Shown piece by piece: positions 35,720 through 43,935 of a DNA stretch of 64,000 nt; the stretch's first letter is position 1; each line of letters begins with the position of its first letter. Made by a program: the position numbers and the translations under genes. A model generated the notes under the pieces. The model ran no database searches. It was not told the origin of the DNA and was given only the letters and a program-made list of their open reading frames with translations. Location of the stretch: positions 1 to 64,000 of the IMG/VR virus record IMGVR_UViG_3300027749_000080. The stretch is one strand, 5' to 3'. Source of the DNA: a virus.

Positions 35720-36631
35720 TTGTTGAAGAATCATTACCAAACGCTTGGGGTCTCAGAAACCTCAACCCATGACGATATCCGAAAGGCATATCGAAAACTT
35801 GCAACCAAATATCATCCAGATAAAAATGGTGGAAGCTCTGAGGCGGAAGATAAATTCAAAGAAATTGCAGAAGCTTATGAGACCTTAGGTAATGAAGATA
35901 AACGTACAACTTATGATAATTCCAGAAAATTTGGTGATTCACGGAATGCTGATTTTTTTGGTAATTTTGGATCATTTAGAGACTTTTCATTTGGTGGAAA
36001 CAGATCACATGATTTTAGAAACTTAACAATAATGGTTGATAAGTGGGCCACTATTAAGGAATTAATGGATGGAGCTGTATTTGATATACAATATATTGTA
36101 AATAAAACAATTTCAGGCTCGGCAAAATCTGAAAATAAACAGGTTAGGGTTAAAATTGACTTGGCAAATGAAAGTTATCCAATTTCATTTGATAATGGCA
36201 GATATTTAATTACTTTAAAAGTTAGAGGCGGTGGCTCAGGTCAAGAAATTGAAGATTTTGACTATTTGGGTAAAAAAAGAAATTCAGTAGTTACTGGTGA
36301 TTTAATAGTTCGTATAAACATTGATATGTTAGGACTTACCCTTGACCAAAGTGATATTATTCAGGACTTTGAGCTAAGTTTACATGATATATTATTCACT
36401 GAAGAAGTTATCCTGGAAAGCCCAATGGGCAAAAAGTATCGAATTAAATCGTTTAATCGAGATACTCTAAATAATATAACCGTCAAAATACCTAATCAAG
36501 GCTTGCTCTCTGCATTTGGTCACAAAGGAAGCTATGTGTTTAAGATATTGGTTAAAAAGCCAAATTTTTCAAATATTAGTGAAGAAAACTTACAAATTTT
36601 AAAAGACTTGCTGATTGACGTTAATAAATAA
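35720..36631 (+). CDS. DnaJ-like J-domain protein
   Basis: The N-terminus is a J-domain ([19 protein letters not shown], then [13 protein letters not shown] with H32-P-D34), the module that stimulates Hsp70/DnaK. A Phe/Gly-rich linker follows (residues about 75-95, with [15 protein letters not shown]). Two beta-rich domains at the end resemble the client-binding domains of DnaJ class B, including LPL-like KVRGGGSGQ and VIL-type segments. No zinc finger is present. The start codon is TTG (35720) or the next TTG (35723), both unusual. The gene is between the baseplate block and the prohead protease and probably recruits host DnaK for assembly. Confidence 0.85.
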   Translation: MLKNHYQTLGVSETSTHDDIRKAYRKLATKYHPDKNGGSSEAEDKFKEIAEAYETLGNEDKRTTYDNSRKFGDSRNADFFGNFGSFRDFSFGGNRSHDFRNLTIMVDKWATIKELMDGAVFDIQYIVNKTISGSAKSENKQVRVKIDLANESYPISFDNGRYLITLKVRGGGSGQEIEDFDYLGKKRNSVVTGDLIVRINIDMLGLTLDQSDIIQDFELSLHDILFTEEVILESPMGKKYRIKSFNRDTLNNITVKIPNQGLLSAFGHKGSYVFKILVKKPNFSNISEENLQILKDLLIDVNK

Positions 36632-36669
36632 TGTTAGTACGGCCTACCTAGAGTAATAGGAATGGACTC

Positions 36670-36680
36670 GTATAAATAAT
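36670..36680 (+). promoter_or_regulatory. T4-like late promoter
   Basis: TATAAATAAT contains the exact T4 late core TATAAATA at 36671-36678 and is 19 bases before the TTG start of the prohead protease gene. Confidence 0.6.
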
Positions 36681-36698
36681 CAAAAAAGTCTAACTAAG

Positions 36699-38687
36699 TT
36701 GACTACTACTAATATTAAAAGTTTAAACCAACCTGCTATCCCAGAGAATTCAGTGTTTATCATTGAGCATCTAAATGAAGCAGTTACGGTAACTAGAGAA
36801 AACAATGATGTTATTCTTGAAGGTACTGCGGCAGTTTTCGGAGTAATGAATGAAAACAATCGTATTTACGAAAAACAAGAATACTTACCTCATTTAACTT
36901 ACTTAAATGAGAAGATCAAACAACGCAGACTATTTGGTGAACTTGATCATCCACAAAAATTTGATGTTTCGTTAGCTAATGTATCTCACGTAATTGAGGG
37001 ACTTACTTATGATGAACCAACTAATAGTGTAAAAATTAGACTGCGTTTATTAGATACACCATGCGGTAGAATTGCAAAAACCTTGGTTGAAGCCGGTTGT
37101 ACCACTTCAATCTCTTCAAGAGCTGCAGGTAATGTTGCTGAGAATGGAAAGGTTAAATTAGCAAAAATATTCACATACGATTTGGTTGCAGAACCTGGTT
37201 TTGCACAAGCTGCGCTTGGCCAAGTATCTGAAAGTTTGCAAAATAACTATTCTGCAATATTTGAATCACTAGATTCATTAAGAACTACTGCAATCACTAC
37301 CAAGTTAACAGATATTTCTGAAAACTTTGGTTTTGAGGATTCTGTGAAGATTTACAGAATAAATAATCAAGAAATACCAACTAAACAAAATAATACACAG
37401 CAAATGGCTAATGAGTTTGTAACAAAAGAAGAGATGAATCAGTATTCTGAACTGGTTAAAAAGAAATTTTCTTCTCTACAAGAGAATATCTCTAAAAACA
37501 ATAAAGGTCTTCAAAAGATCAGCGAAAATGCAACCGAAGGAGAATCTCCAGTTGTTGCTAAAATGGTAGAATACGTTAACTACTTAGCTGGCGAAATGGA
37601 GCAGTTAGTTGAATACTCTAACTATCTTTCAACAATGTTAAATCAAGGTATTAATTACACTGAGCACGTTGCAGAGAAAGTTAATACTGTAATCGATTAT
37701 TCTGATTACTTAGCAGAAAAAGTAGAAAAGAATATTCAATACTCTGACTATTTAGGAGAGAAAGTTAATCAAAATATTAACTATTCTGAATATATTGCAG
37801 AAAACGTAGAAAAAACAGTTGAATACGCTAACTACATTGCAGAAAACGTAGATAAAGGCATTCAATACACTGAATACGTTGCTGAAAGCGCAGAAAAAGG
37901 AATTCAATTTTCAAATTACCTAGCTGAGAATTTAGATGCAGCAATTAAATACTCTAATTATCTTGGAGAAAACCTTGATCAAGGTATTAAATATTCAGAA
38001 TATATTGCTGAATCATTAAATGAAAAAATCACTCCTTCAGCTTTAACTAAAACTCGTTCTTTACTTGGAGAAGTTAAAAAATTAAACGAAGGTGTAGAAT
38101 TTGAAGTTAATGAAACTTCTTCAGTTGATGATCTAGTTGGAGCAGTTGATGGAATCTTAACTCACATTAAATCAAATTCAGCTAAAGCTGTTTTGGAAAA
38201 CAAATATCCATTCCTAAAATTGTTAAACGAAGGTCGTAAGCAAGCATTCTATAATTTAGATCAAGCTACTAAATCTGCAATTGTTGAAACAATGCAAGGA
38301 GCTATTTACTTTAACGAAGGTGAAGTAGTTAATATTATGGAAGCAGTTCTTAACAAGCAAGTTGAAAACACTCCTAATTATATTAAACTTATGCCAGCTG
38401 CATACAAGCAATTATTTGAAGGTATGACTGATGGAGAGAAAAATTGGATGGCTTCTCAAGCTAATAACTTCACTCTAAATACTTCATATCAAGTTAAGTC
38501 TTTCTGGGATTCTCGCGATTTCAGAGGAATTAATGAAAGAATTGCAACTGAAACAATTATAAATAATAATTCTATTAACGAAAACCAAGGTAAAGAAGGT
38601 TACGTATCGTTAAACCAAATAAACGAAAGTCTACGTGGTTATTCTAATAACTACATGGACGCTCTTAAAAGAAGAGCACAAAATTAA
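36699..38687 (+). CDS. 21: Prohead protease gp21-like fused to a repeat scaffold
   Basis: Residues 1-180 are a gp21-type prohead protease of the herpes assemblin-like fold, with FGELDHPQKFD (H84) and TTSISSRA (S139 and S140, the family's Ser-Ser-Arg motif). T4 uses His85 and Ser140. The rest (about 230-662) is a long helical scaffold-like part containing eleven 14-residue repeats at 290-443. In T4, protease and scaffold (gp22) are separate proteins. The start codon is TTG. The protein is full of hydrophobic-x-Glu sequences (for example LNE at 27-29, and in nearly every repeat), which are likely self-cleavage sites. It lies right before major capsid gene 23. Confidence 0.92.
   Translation: MTTTNIKSLNQPAIPENSVFIIEHLNEAVTVTRENNDVILEGTAAVFGVMNENNRIYEKQEYLPHLTYLNEKIKQRRLFGELDHPQKFDVSLANVSHVIEGLTYDEPTNSVKIRLRLLDTPCGRIAKTLVEAGCTTSISSRAAGNVAENGKVKLAKIFTYDLVAEPGFAQAALGQVSESLQNNYSAIFESLDSLRTTAITTKLTDISENFGFEDSVKIYRINNQEIPTKQNNTQQMANEFVTKEEMNQYSELVKKKFSSLQENISKNNKGLQKISENATEGESPVVAKMVEYVNYLAGEMEQLVEYSNYLSTMLNQGINYTEHVAEKVNTVIDYSDYLAEKVEKNIQYSDYLGEKVNQNINYSEYIAENVEKTVEYANYIAENVDKGIQYTEYVAESAEKGIQFSNYLAENLDAAIKYSNYLGENLDQGIKYSEYIAESLNEKITPSALTKTRSLLGEVKKLNEGVEFEVNETSSVDDLVGAVDGILTHIKSNSAKAVLENKYPFLKLLNEGRKQAFYNLDQATKSAIVETMQGAIYFNEGEVVNIMEAVLNKQVENTPNYIKLMPAAYKQLFEGMTDGEKNWMASQANNFTLNTSYQVKSFWDSRDFRGINERIATETIINNNSINENQGKEGYVSLNQINESLRGYSNNYMDALKRRAQN
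37566..38027 (+). repeat. Eleven 14-residue (42-bp) repeats in the scaffold
   Basis: The period is 42 bases, with unit consensus I-x-Y-S-x-Y-[LI]-A-E-[KN]-V-x-x-x. Eleven consecutive copies can be counted from V290 to K443. Nine of them contain a hydrophobic-[AG]-Glu tripeptide. The DNA copies have diverged, so this is an old protein repeat, not a DNA-level array. Confidence 0.93.
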
Positions 38688-38705
38688 AAAAACATTTTTT
38701 AAAAA

Positions 38706-40427
38706 ATGGCAACAAAAATTTTCAAAAAATTGAACGACGCTTCAATTAAGGAAACTTGGACCCCAGTTTTAGAAGGTTATGGTGCAAACGTTACAGCTCG
38801 CCCTTGGTTAGTTGACTACGCTCACAATCATGCTATCTTCGATAACGCAGGTTCAATTAATGAATCAAACTCAGGAGTAGCTCCAGGTTTATTCTTACAA
38901 CAACCTGGTTCTATCAGTTCTATTGGTGCAATTAGTTCTCCAACGAGTTCTATGACTCCATTCACTGGTGGTGCTAAAAACGGTTACGGTGCTTCTGTAT
39001 CTGGTTCTGGTGATAAATTCCCAAGCCTTTTACCAGTTGCAATCCAAGTAGCTGCTAAAACTATTGGTTTCGACCTAGTTGGTGTAGTTCCTATGGATTC
39101 TCCAGTAGGTTTCCTACCTTACTTGGATTATGTATACCAAGGTGGTAACATCGACAAGCAATACGAACCATATTTGATCAAGATCACTGGTGCATTGGAA
39201 AATGCTGCAGGTTCTACAGTAAATGGTATCGCAAATGGTTCTAAATTCACAGTAGCAACTCTTCCATTCGCTGAAGGTTCTAACTACGGTGTTAACGAAA
39301 GCAACACTGACCTAGTTCTACAATTCGTTGGTAAATCACGTGTTGATGGTTCTCCAATCTTCAAAGTTATCCTATCTCATGATGGTGGTACTCTTGCTGA
39401 TTACTTTGCAGCTGACGTTGATATTCAACCAGCAAATGCAACTGACGTTTCAGGTACTGCGGTAGTAACTTTCCGTACAGCTGATAACAAAGTTGAATTA
39501 GTTTCTGCTTTAGAAAACCATATTTCTGGTTTTACTTCAGTATCTGACGCTGATTACGCTACATCTGATTTCAATGGTCCTTACATGGGATCTACTGGAT
39601 CTCAAATGGAAGGTATGGCTCGTCAAACAGCTGAATCTTCTAAATTCCGTCAAATGGGTCTTCGTATGTTCACTAAGTTCATCGAAGCAAAAGGAGATCA
39701 AGTTTCTATTTCAGCAACTGTTGAACAAATCCAAGATCTTAACCGAGTTTGGAACTTTGACGTAATCTCTATGTTAGAGAACGTAGCAGTTAACGAATTA
39801 GCTCAATCAATCAACAAAAAGTTAGTTGACCGTGTTCTTAATTTAGGATCAGTTCATGCTACTGCTGTTGAAGGTGTTGAAGGTGCAGGTATCACTACTT
39901 TGGACCTAACTGTTGGAACAACTGGATTTGAGAACATCTCAACTCTACAACGTCGTGTTGTAACTAAAATTCTTGAAATGGCTAACTTGATTTATCATAG
40001 AGGTCGTTTCGGTGCAGGTACATACATCGTTACTAACGGTCGTGTTGCTTCTGCTTTAGCAGATGTAGCTGGTTACTCTTTCGCTCCATTCAATAATGAT
40101 CTTCCATCTACTGCTGGTCAATTGTACCCTGCAGGTAAAGTACATGGTTTAACCATCTACGTTGATCCTAACTTGAAATTCAGCGATAACCGTATCCATA
40201 TCGGTCGTAAAGGCGCTGATGAAGAGCCAGGTGTTAAATTCCTTCCATATATCATGGCAGAGAGTCTTCAAACAATTGCAGAGGGAACTTTCTCTCCGAA
40301 AATTGGTATGAAATCTCGTTATGCTATTACCGAAGCTGGATGGCACCCAGAAACTCAATACATTACTTTGGCTGTAACAGGTCTAGGAGTATTGACTGGT
40401 TCAACTCGCCCTGCTTCTTCTTACTAA
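38706..40427 (+). CDS. 23: Major capsid protein gp23-like
   Basis: A 573-aa protein with the T4 gp23 layout: N-terminal propeptide, then the HK97-type fold. DLVGVVPMDSPVGFLPYLDYVY at about residues 126-147 corresponds to the gp23 motif PMNSPTGQVFALR. The C-terminal part has GTYIVTNGRVASAL and LPYIMAESLQTI plus GMKSRYAI. The propeptide would end at GSINE53/S54, a hydrophobic-x-Glu cleavage site for the protease. PGSISSIGAI (67-76), right after the new N-terminus, recurs in the 520-aa protein at 26135. Codon use is more regular than in the neighbours, as expected for a very abundant protein. Confidence 0.94.
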   Translation: MATKIFKKLNDASIKETWTPVLEGYGANVTARPWLVDYAHNHAIFDNAGSINESNSGVAPGLFLQQPGSISSIGAISSPTSSMTPFTGGAKNGYGASVSGSGDKFPSLLPVAIQVAAKTIGFDLVGVVPMDSPVGFLPYLDYVYQGGNIDKQYEPYLIKITGALENAAGSTVNGIANGSKFTVATLPFAEGSNYGVNESNTDLVLQFVGKSRVDGSPIFKVILSHDGGTLADYFAADVDIQPANATDVSGTAVVTFRTADNKVELVSALENHISGFTSVSDADYATSDFNGPYMGSTGSQMEGMARQTAESSKFRQMGLRMFTKFIEAKGDQVSISATVEQIQDLNRVWNFDVISMLENVAVNELAQSINKKLVDRVLNLGSVHATAVEGVEGAGITTLDLTVGTTGFENISTLQRRVVTKILEMANLIYHRGRFGAGTYIVTNGRVASALADVAGYSFAPFNNDLPSTAGQLYPAGKVHGLTIYVDPNLKFSDNRIHIGRKGADEEPGVKFLPYIMAESLQTIAEGTFSPKIGMKSRYAITEAGWHPETQYITLAVTGLGVLTGSTRPASSY

Positions 40428-40452
40428 TCATAAGAATTAATAAGCTTAATAC

Positions 40453-40486
40453 GAAAAAGGCTCCTCACAAGGGAGCCTTTTTCTTT
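40453..40486 (+). terminator. Rho-independent terminator after gene 23
   Basis: GAAAAAGGCTCC (40453-40464) pairs with GGAGCCTTTTTC (40472-40483) around TCACAAG, with T-rich sequence after. It ends the capsid transcript. Confidence 0.9.
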
Positions 40487-40502
40487 TTTAAGGACGGGTC
40501 GC

Positions 40503-40513
40503 TAATAAATAAC
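40503..40513 (+). promoter_or_regulatory. T4-like late promoter
   Basis: TAATAAATAAC with core at 40505-40512, 33 bases before the ATG at 40546. It lies straight after the capsid terminator. Confidence 0.55.
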
Positions 40514-40545
40514 ATTCTAAAGTACTTAAAAAATAATACAAACAA

Positions 40546-40911
40546 ATGAGCAATTCTGTTTTAAACTACTCACAATTTCTTTTAGAAAAGAAAGCAATCA
40601 ACCAAGAAATGGCTGAATTACCTAAAGGTAAAGATTCAAAATCTAACACTACTGTAAAACCAGCAATGTCTGAACTTCCAAAAGGTAAAGGTAAAGGTAT
40701 TAGCAAATCAGTAAAACCTGAAATGGCTACTCTTCCTAAAGGAAAAGGTAAAATGATTGGCAAATCAGTAGATACGAAAGTTTCTAAATTACCTACAACT
40801 AAAGGTTCTTCACCTAAAAAATCAGTAGACTCTAAAATGTCTAAATTGGTAATTAAAGGTAAAGCTATCAGTAAGAAAGTTGAGCCTAATATGGCTAAAA
40901 TGCCTAAGTAA
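40546..40911 (+). CDS. Lys-rich repeat protein with capsid targeting peptide, 121 aa
   Basis: It starts MSNSVLNYSQFLLEKK, with F-L-L-E as a likely protease site. The remaining hundred residues are four to five imperfect repeats of about 20 residues built on M-[AS]-x-LPKGKGK-x-[IS]-x-K-S-V. Twenty-eight of 121 residues are Lys, with few acidic residues. The protein is thus very basic and low-complexity, as expected of a DNA-binding internal head protein that helps condense packaged DNA. No homologue is recognised. It is encoded just after the major capsid gene. Confidence 0.78.
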   Translation: MSNSVLNYSQFLLEKKAINQEMAELPKGKDSKSNTTVKPAMSELPKGKGKGISKSVKPEMATLPKGKGKMIGKSVDTKVSKLPTTKGSSPKKSVDSKMSKLVIKGKAISKKVEPNMAKMPK

Positions 40912-40930
40912 TTAAAAAACCCATTCTGAA

Positions 40931-41236
40931 ATGTCAGATCAAAGAAAACATAAGGTCACGTCCTTTCAGTCGTTCGTTATTCAAGAAAATTCAATCAAGG
41001 ATTTAGTTGGAAAAACTGATGATGAGCAATTGGACTTAGATGATGCTCGTAGTATCGGAAAGAAGATTTCCAAAATGAAAGGTGAAGATCGTAAGAAATA
41101 CGTTGGGATTGTTAATTTCATGGGAGCGTCTTGTAGAATTTACAATGAGATTTGGGCTAACTATAAACCAGTTGATCCATCAACCAAAAAATCAAACCGT
41201 GGAAAAGAATTCCAAGGTGAAAAAGAAGTAGGTTAA
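40931..41236 (+). CDS. Small protein with targeting-like N-terminus, 101 aa
   Basis: The N-terminus has KVTSFQSFVIQENS, an F-x-x-F-[IV]-x-x-E pattern with I-Q-E as a possible cleavage site (after about E18). The body is helical, with DARSIGKKISKMKGEDRKK and a C-terminal Lys-rich tail. No family is recognised. Neighbours are the Lys-rich protein and a tail-type protein, so it probably goes to the head. Confidence 0.75.
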   Translation: MSDQRKHKVTSFQSFVIQENSIKDLVGKTDDEQLDLDDARSIGKKISKMKGEDRKKYVGIVNFMGASCRIYNEIWANYKPVDPSTKKSNRGKEFQGEKEVG

Positions 41237-41239
41237 TAA

Positions 41240-42256
41240 TTGAGCGCACAAGGAGTAATAGCTGAATCAGTAGCAAGTTTTAAAATAACTTGGGATAATC
41301 CAGGCAATGGTCAACAACCAAAGTGGGATCAAACCAAACAGTCAATTGAGTTACATCAAACTGACGTTTATCCTGATTTACAATATGTGTCAGCATTTGC
41401 AGCTCCAATCTATACCAAATATACGTCTGGATCACTTCTAAACGACTTAATAGTTGAGATTAATAAAGTTATTGACTCTAAATTAACTAGTAAGTCTGAT
41501 GATAAAAAAGAAAAAGTTGACGAGTTATATCTTAATGCTGGACCGGCTGCCTCTAAACAACTAGGAGCTGGACCATCTGCCCCTAAACAGTTAGGAGCTG
41601 GGTCAAAAGAAGAGGACCTGGTTAAAGCAGATGATGAGAAGCCGGCTGAGATTATTGATACTAATAAGGAAACTAATAATGAACCTAAGGTGACTACAAA
41701 TGATCAGGAACTTGTTACTACAACTACTACCATTGCACCACAAAAAACAGAGTCATCTGCTTATACAGTTACAGTGTACGGAGATAACCTAAGATTTTTA
41801 GAAGGTCAAGAAGGTCGCGGAGCTTATTCGTCAGGAATTAAGTTTTTATATAAGGTTTCAAATAACCTAACTAAACAAGTAGCTGGCGAACAAATTGATA
41901 ACCGAACAAAGATTTGGGCAGAAGTAACTTCTTCTGGCTTATTATCAAAAACAACTCGTCTTGAATTTGCAGAGTTTGATGAAATTGAATTTAAGTTTGG
42001 AGGTAATTTACTTGCTCAGATACTACCTTCAATTGAACTAAGTTTTACACCAGATCCAAATTCAGTTTACTCAAAAGAAAAACCTGAACTTGATATCGCT
42101 GACGTTATTAAGGCAACTAATATTACATTAGGCACTAAAACAACCTCTGAGATTAAGTCTTTACAGAAACAAATACAAAAAGAAATCGACTCACGTGAAC
42201 CTGTTGAAAAACAAAAGCAACCTGGTAAACAAAGTGCTTCGGTTGATAATAAATAA
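41240..42256 (+). CDS. Hypothetical structural-type protein with linkers, 338 aa
   Basis: It starts with TTG at 41240, with no ATG nearby. A globular N-terminal domain spans about 1-95. A linker follows with two copies of AGP-[AS]-A-[SP]-KQLG (98-118) and an acidic, Thr-rich stretch (TTTTTIAP near 162-169). The second domain has YTVTVYGDNLRFLEGQ and ELSFTPDPN. Thr-rich linkers also occur in the LamG protein. Its position before tail tube gp19 and after head genes suggests a virion protein, but this is not confirmed. Confidence 0.7.
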   Translation: MSAQGVIAESVASFKITWDNPGNGQQPKWDQTKQSIELHQTDVYPDLQYVSAFAAPIYTKYTSGSLLNDLIVEINKVIDSKLTSKSDDKKEKVDELYLNAGPAASKQLGAGPSAPKQLGAGSKEEDLVKADDEKPAEIIDTNKETNNEPKVTTNDQELVTTTTTIAPQKTESSAYTVTVYGDNLRFLEGQEGRGAYSSGIKFLYKVSNNLTKQVAGEQIDNRTKIWAEVTSSGLLSKTTRLEFAEFDEIEFKFGGNLLAQILPSIELSFTPDPNSVYSKEKPELDIADVIKATNITLGTKTTSEIKSLQKQIQKEIDSREPVEKQKQPGKQSASVDNK

Positions 42257-42257
42257 C
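42249..42257 (+). promoter_or_regulatory. T4-like late promoter core, overlapping a stop codon
   Basis: ATAAATAAC includes the Asn-Lys-stop of the 338-aa gene and lies 20 bases before the ATG of gp19. Confidence 0.4.
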
Positions 42258-42276
42258 TAAAAAAATACGAGATAAA

Positions 42277-42864
42277 ATGGCAGGTCTACCACATTTTAAA
42301 AATTCAGCAGCTGGTCCAGGTAAATATGAACCCCTGTACCTTAATCAATTTGAGGTGATTATTACTCCGCCACCATTGGTATCAGGTAAAATTGGATTTG
42401 GAAATAATTTAATGCTTGAGCACGTGCTTAAAGTAACAAGTTTACCAGAATATTCAGGATCAGGTTCAGCAGTAGTTACACAAAACTATAAATTCTCTCA
42501 AAGAGCCTATGCTCCAGCTAAGCCTACTCAAACTTATCATCAATTTAATATTGAGTTTGAGGTTAACTTAAATAACAATAATGATATGTATATTTACAAT
42601 GCTCTTAGATCATGGGGAGATTTAATATATGATCCATTAACTGGTCGTCAAGGCCTAAAGGCTGATTACGCAGCTGCAACTATTCAAGTAACAATGTTTA
42701 ATAGAAGCGGTGTAATTTATAGAGATTTTGTATTTGGCCCAGTATTTCTTGGTCCAACTAAAATGACTGAAACTGTTCTTGACTATACAGCAGATAATTC
42801 AATTTATAAGTTAACTGCTCAATTTACAGCAGACACTTACAAAGAAACCCGAATTGGTCAATAA
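42277..42864 (+). CDS. 19: Tail tube protein gp19-like
   Basis: The protein polymerises into the tail tube through which DNA passes. The N-terminal LPHFKNSAAGPGKYEPLYLN region and the block MYIYNALRSWGDLIYDPLTGRQG (about 107-129) are typical of the gp19/T4-like tube family. TADNSIYKLTAQFTADTYKE follows near the end. Length (195 aa) is close to T4 gp19 (163 aa). It is placed, as in T4-type phages, among structural genes, while the sheath gene is 13 kb away. Confidence 0.9.
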   Translation: MAGLPHFKNSAAGPGKYEPLYLNQFEVIITPPPLVSGKIGFGNNLMLEHVLKVTSLPEYSGSGSAVVTQNYKFSQRAYAPAKPTQTYHQFNIEFEVNLNNNNDMYIYNALRSWGDLIYDPLTGRQGLKADYAAATIQVTMFNRSGVIYRDFVFGPVFLGPTKMTETVLDYTADNSIYKLTAQFTADTYKETRIGQ

Positions 42865-42882
42865 AATAACAGTTATTATACG

Positions 42883-43530
42883 ATGGACATATTTAATGTA
42901 AAACGCCGAGACAATCCTTCAATGGATAATTATATGGACCTAAAGAAACCAGGTTTCGGTGGTCCAAATTCAAAGGAAGACTTTGATAAATCAAAAAGAA
43001 AATCGCTTGAAGGATACCAACGAGTAGTTGACAGAAATGCCGATTTTGAAGGTGGAAATTTCAATCATAATTATGATCCAACGTGGAAAGCAGTAACCCG
43101 CGACCTAATTTCAAGAACTGCAAAGAAAAAACCATTTAATCCAATGTACGCAAAACAAACAATTGCAACAGTTAATGCTGTTGAAGAAGGTACTATCAAA
43201 CGCTTTGAACAATTCGTTAATGAAAACGAAGGTTTTAATATGTTTGCTGAAGCTGAAGACGAAACTCCAGAAATGGAAGAAACTACTCCAGAAATGGAAG
43301 AAGTTGAAGTAGATCAAGAACAAGTAGAAATGCTAATGGCAGACTTCGGAGATGATCTTGAAGAAATGATTGATGAAATCGCTGAAAAAATGGAACTTGA
43401 AAAAGAAGAAGTTTGCGATATTCTATGTGCAGCTATTAAAAAGATGTGCGCTCCTGCTGAAGAAGAGGAAGAAGAAGAAGAAAATCCAGAAGGTGAAGAA
43501 CCTACTGAAGAAGAAGAAACCGAAGAATAA
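42883..43530 (+). CDS. Acidic prohead-core-like protein, 215 aa
   Basis: The N-terminal 100 residues are basic and polar. IKRFEQFVNENEG at about 105-117 matches the capsid-targeting and cleavage pattern (V-N-E). The C-terminal 100 residues are extremely acidic, with runs of Glu such as EEEEEEEENPEGEEP. A basic head, a cleavage motif and an acidic tail suggest a prohead core protein comparable in composition to T4 gp67, but no homology is visible. Length and position (between gp19 and the 117-aa protein) support a head assembly role. Confidence 0.72.
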   Translation: MDIFNVKRRDNPSMDNYMDLKKPGFGGPNSKEDFDKSKRKSLEGYQRVVDRNADFEGGNFNHNYDPTWKAVTRDLISRTAKKKPFNPMYAKQTIATVNAVEEGTIKRFEQFVNENEGFNMFAEAEDETPEMEETTPEMEEVEVDQEQVEMLMADFGDDLEEMIDEIAEKMELEKEEVCDILCAAIKKMCAPAEEEEEEEENPEGEEPTEEEETEE

Positions 43531-43533
43531 TTA

Positions 43534-43887
43534 ATGAAGCTGATTAAATTATTTGAACAATGGGTTTCTGAAGAAGACTCTAATGTAGATTCTCCTAAAG
43601 TTGAGGATATTGAAAATCCTGTTGAGTCATATACTCTTATGTTATCAACTAATGAATTTGGAGATTTTGAAGTTACTGCAATTATTGATCCAGACTTTAC
43701 AACTGACTCAACTAAAGCGTTTAAGGTAATTAGTTCAAATAATTCAAATATTGAATTAGGATCAACCATTATGGTTTCATCAACGGTTGACAAGAATTAT
43801 GATTCTGATATTGTTATAATAAATGACAAAAATAAACCAGAAGAGTCATTAATTTATTCAGGAAAAATTAAAATTGACAAATCCTAA
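43534..43887 (+). CDS. Small protein with targeting-like N-terminus, 117 aa
   Basis: It starts MKLIKLFEQWVSEED, with F-x-x-W in place of F-x-x-F and V-S-E as a possible cleavage site. The rest is acidic, beta-rich and Ser/Asn-rich. No family is recognised. The gene follows the acidic core-like protein by 3 bases, and the operon ends at a terminator, so both proteins probably act together in the head. Confidence 0.72.
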   Translation: MKLIKLFEQWVSEEDSNVDSPKVEDIENPVESYTLMLSTNEFGDFEVTAIIDPDFTTDSTKAFKVISSNNSNIELGSTIMVSSTVDKNYDSDIVIINDKNKPEESLIYSGKIKIDKS

Positions 43888-43909
43888 ATTTTAAAAGTAA
43901 TTAAACTAG

Positions 43910-43935
43910 AAAGGGGCTTTATTGCCCCTTTTTTA
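43910..43935. terminator. Rho-independent terminator between convergent genes
   Basis: AAAGGGGC (43910-43917) pairs with GCCCCTTT (43924-43931) around a TTTATT loop and is followed by T. The minus-strand stop of the 133-aa gene lies in the loop, so the terminator serves both sides. Confidence 0.85.

Noticed and set aside
36632-36698. Gap before the protease gene considered for a tRNA or small RNA
   Set aside because: It has no cloverleaf, and only the late promoter TATAAATA is convincing. Other intergenic gaps also show no tRNA.
37566-38027. Regular 42-bp period considered as a CRISPR or DNA-level array
   Set aside because: The period is a multiple of three in a continuous reading frame, and the copies differ at DNA level while the residues stay patterned. 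It is a protein repeat.
43314-43793. A Ser-rich minus-strand frame of 159 aa
   Set aside because: It is the antisense of the Glu-rich tail and of the next gene. GAA/GAG codons read backwards give Ser and Phe. No independent support exists.
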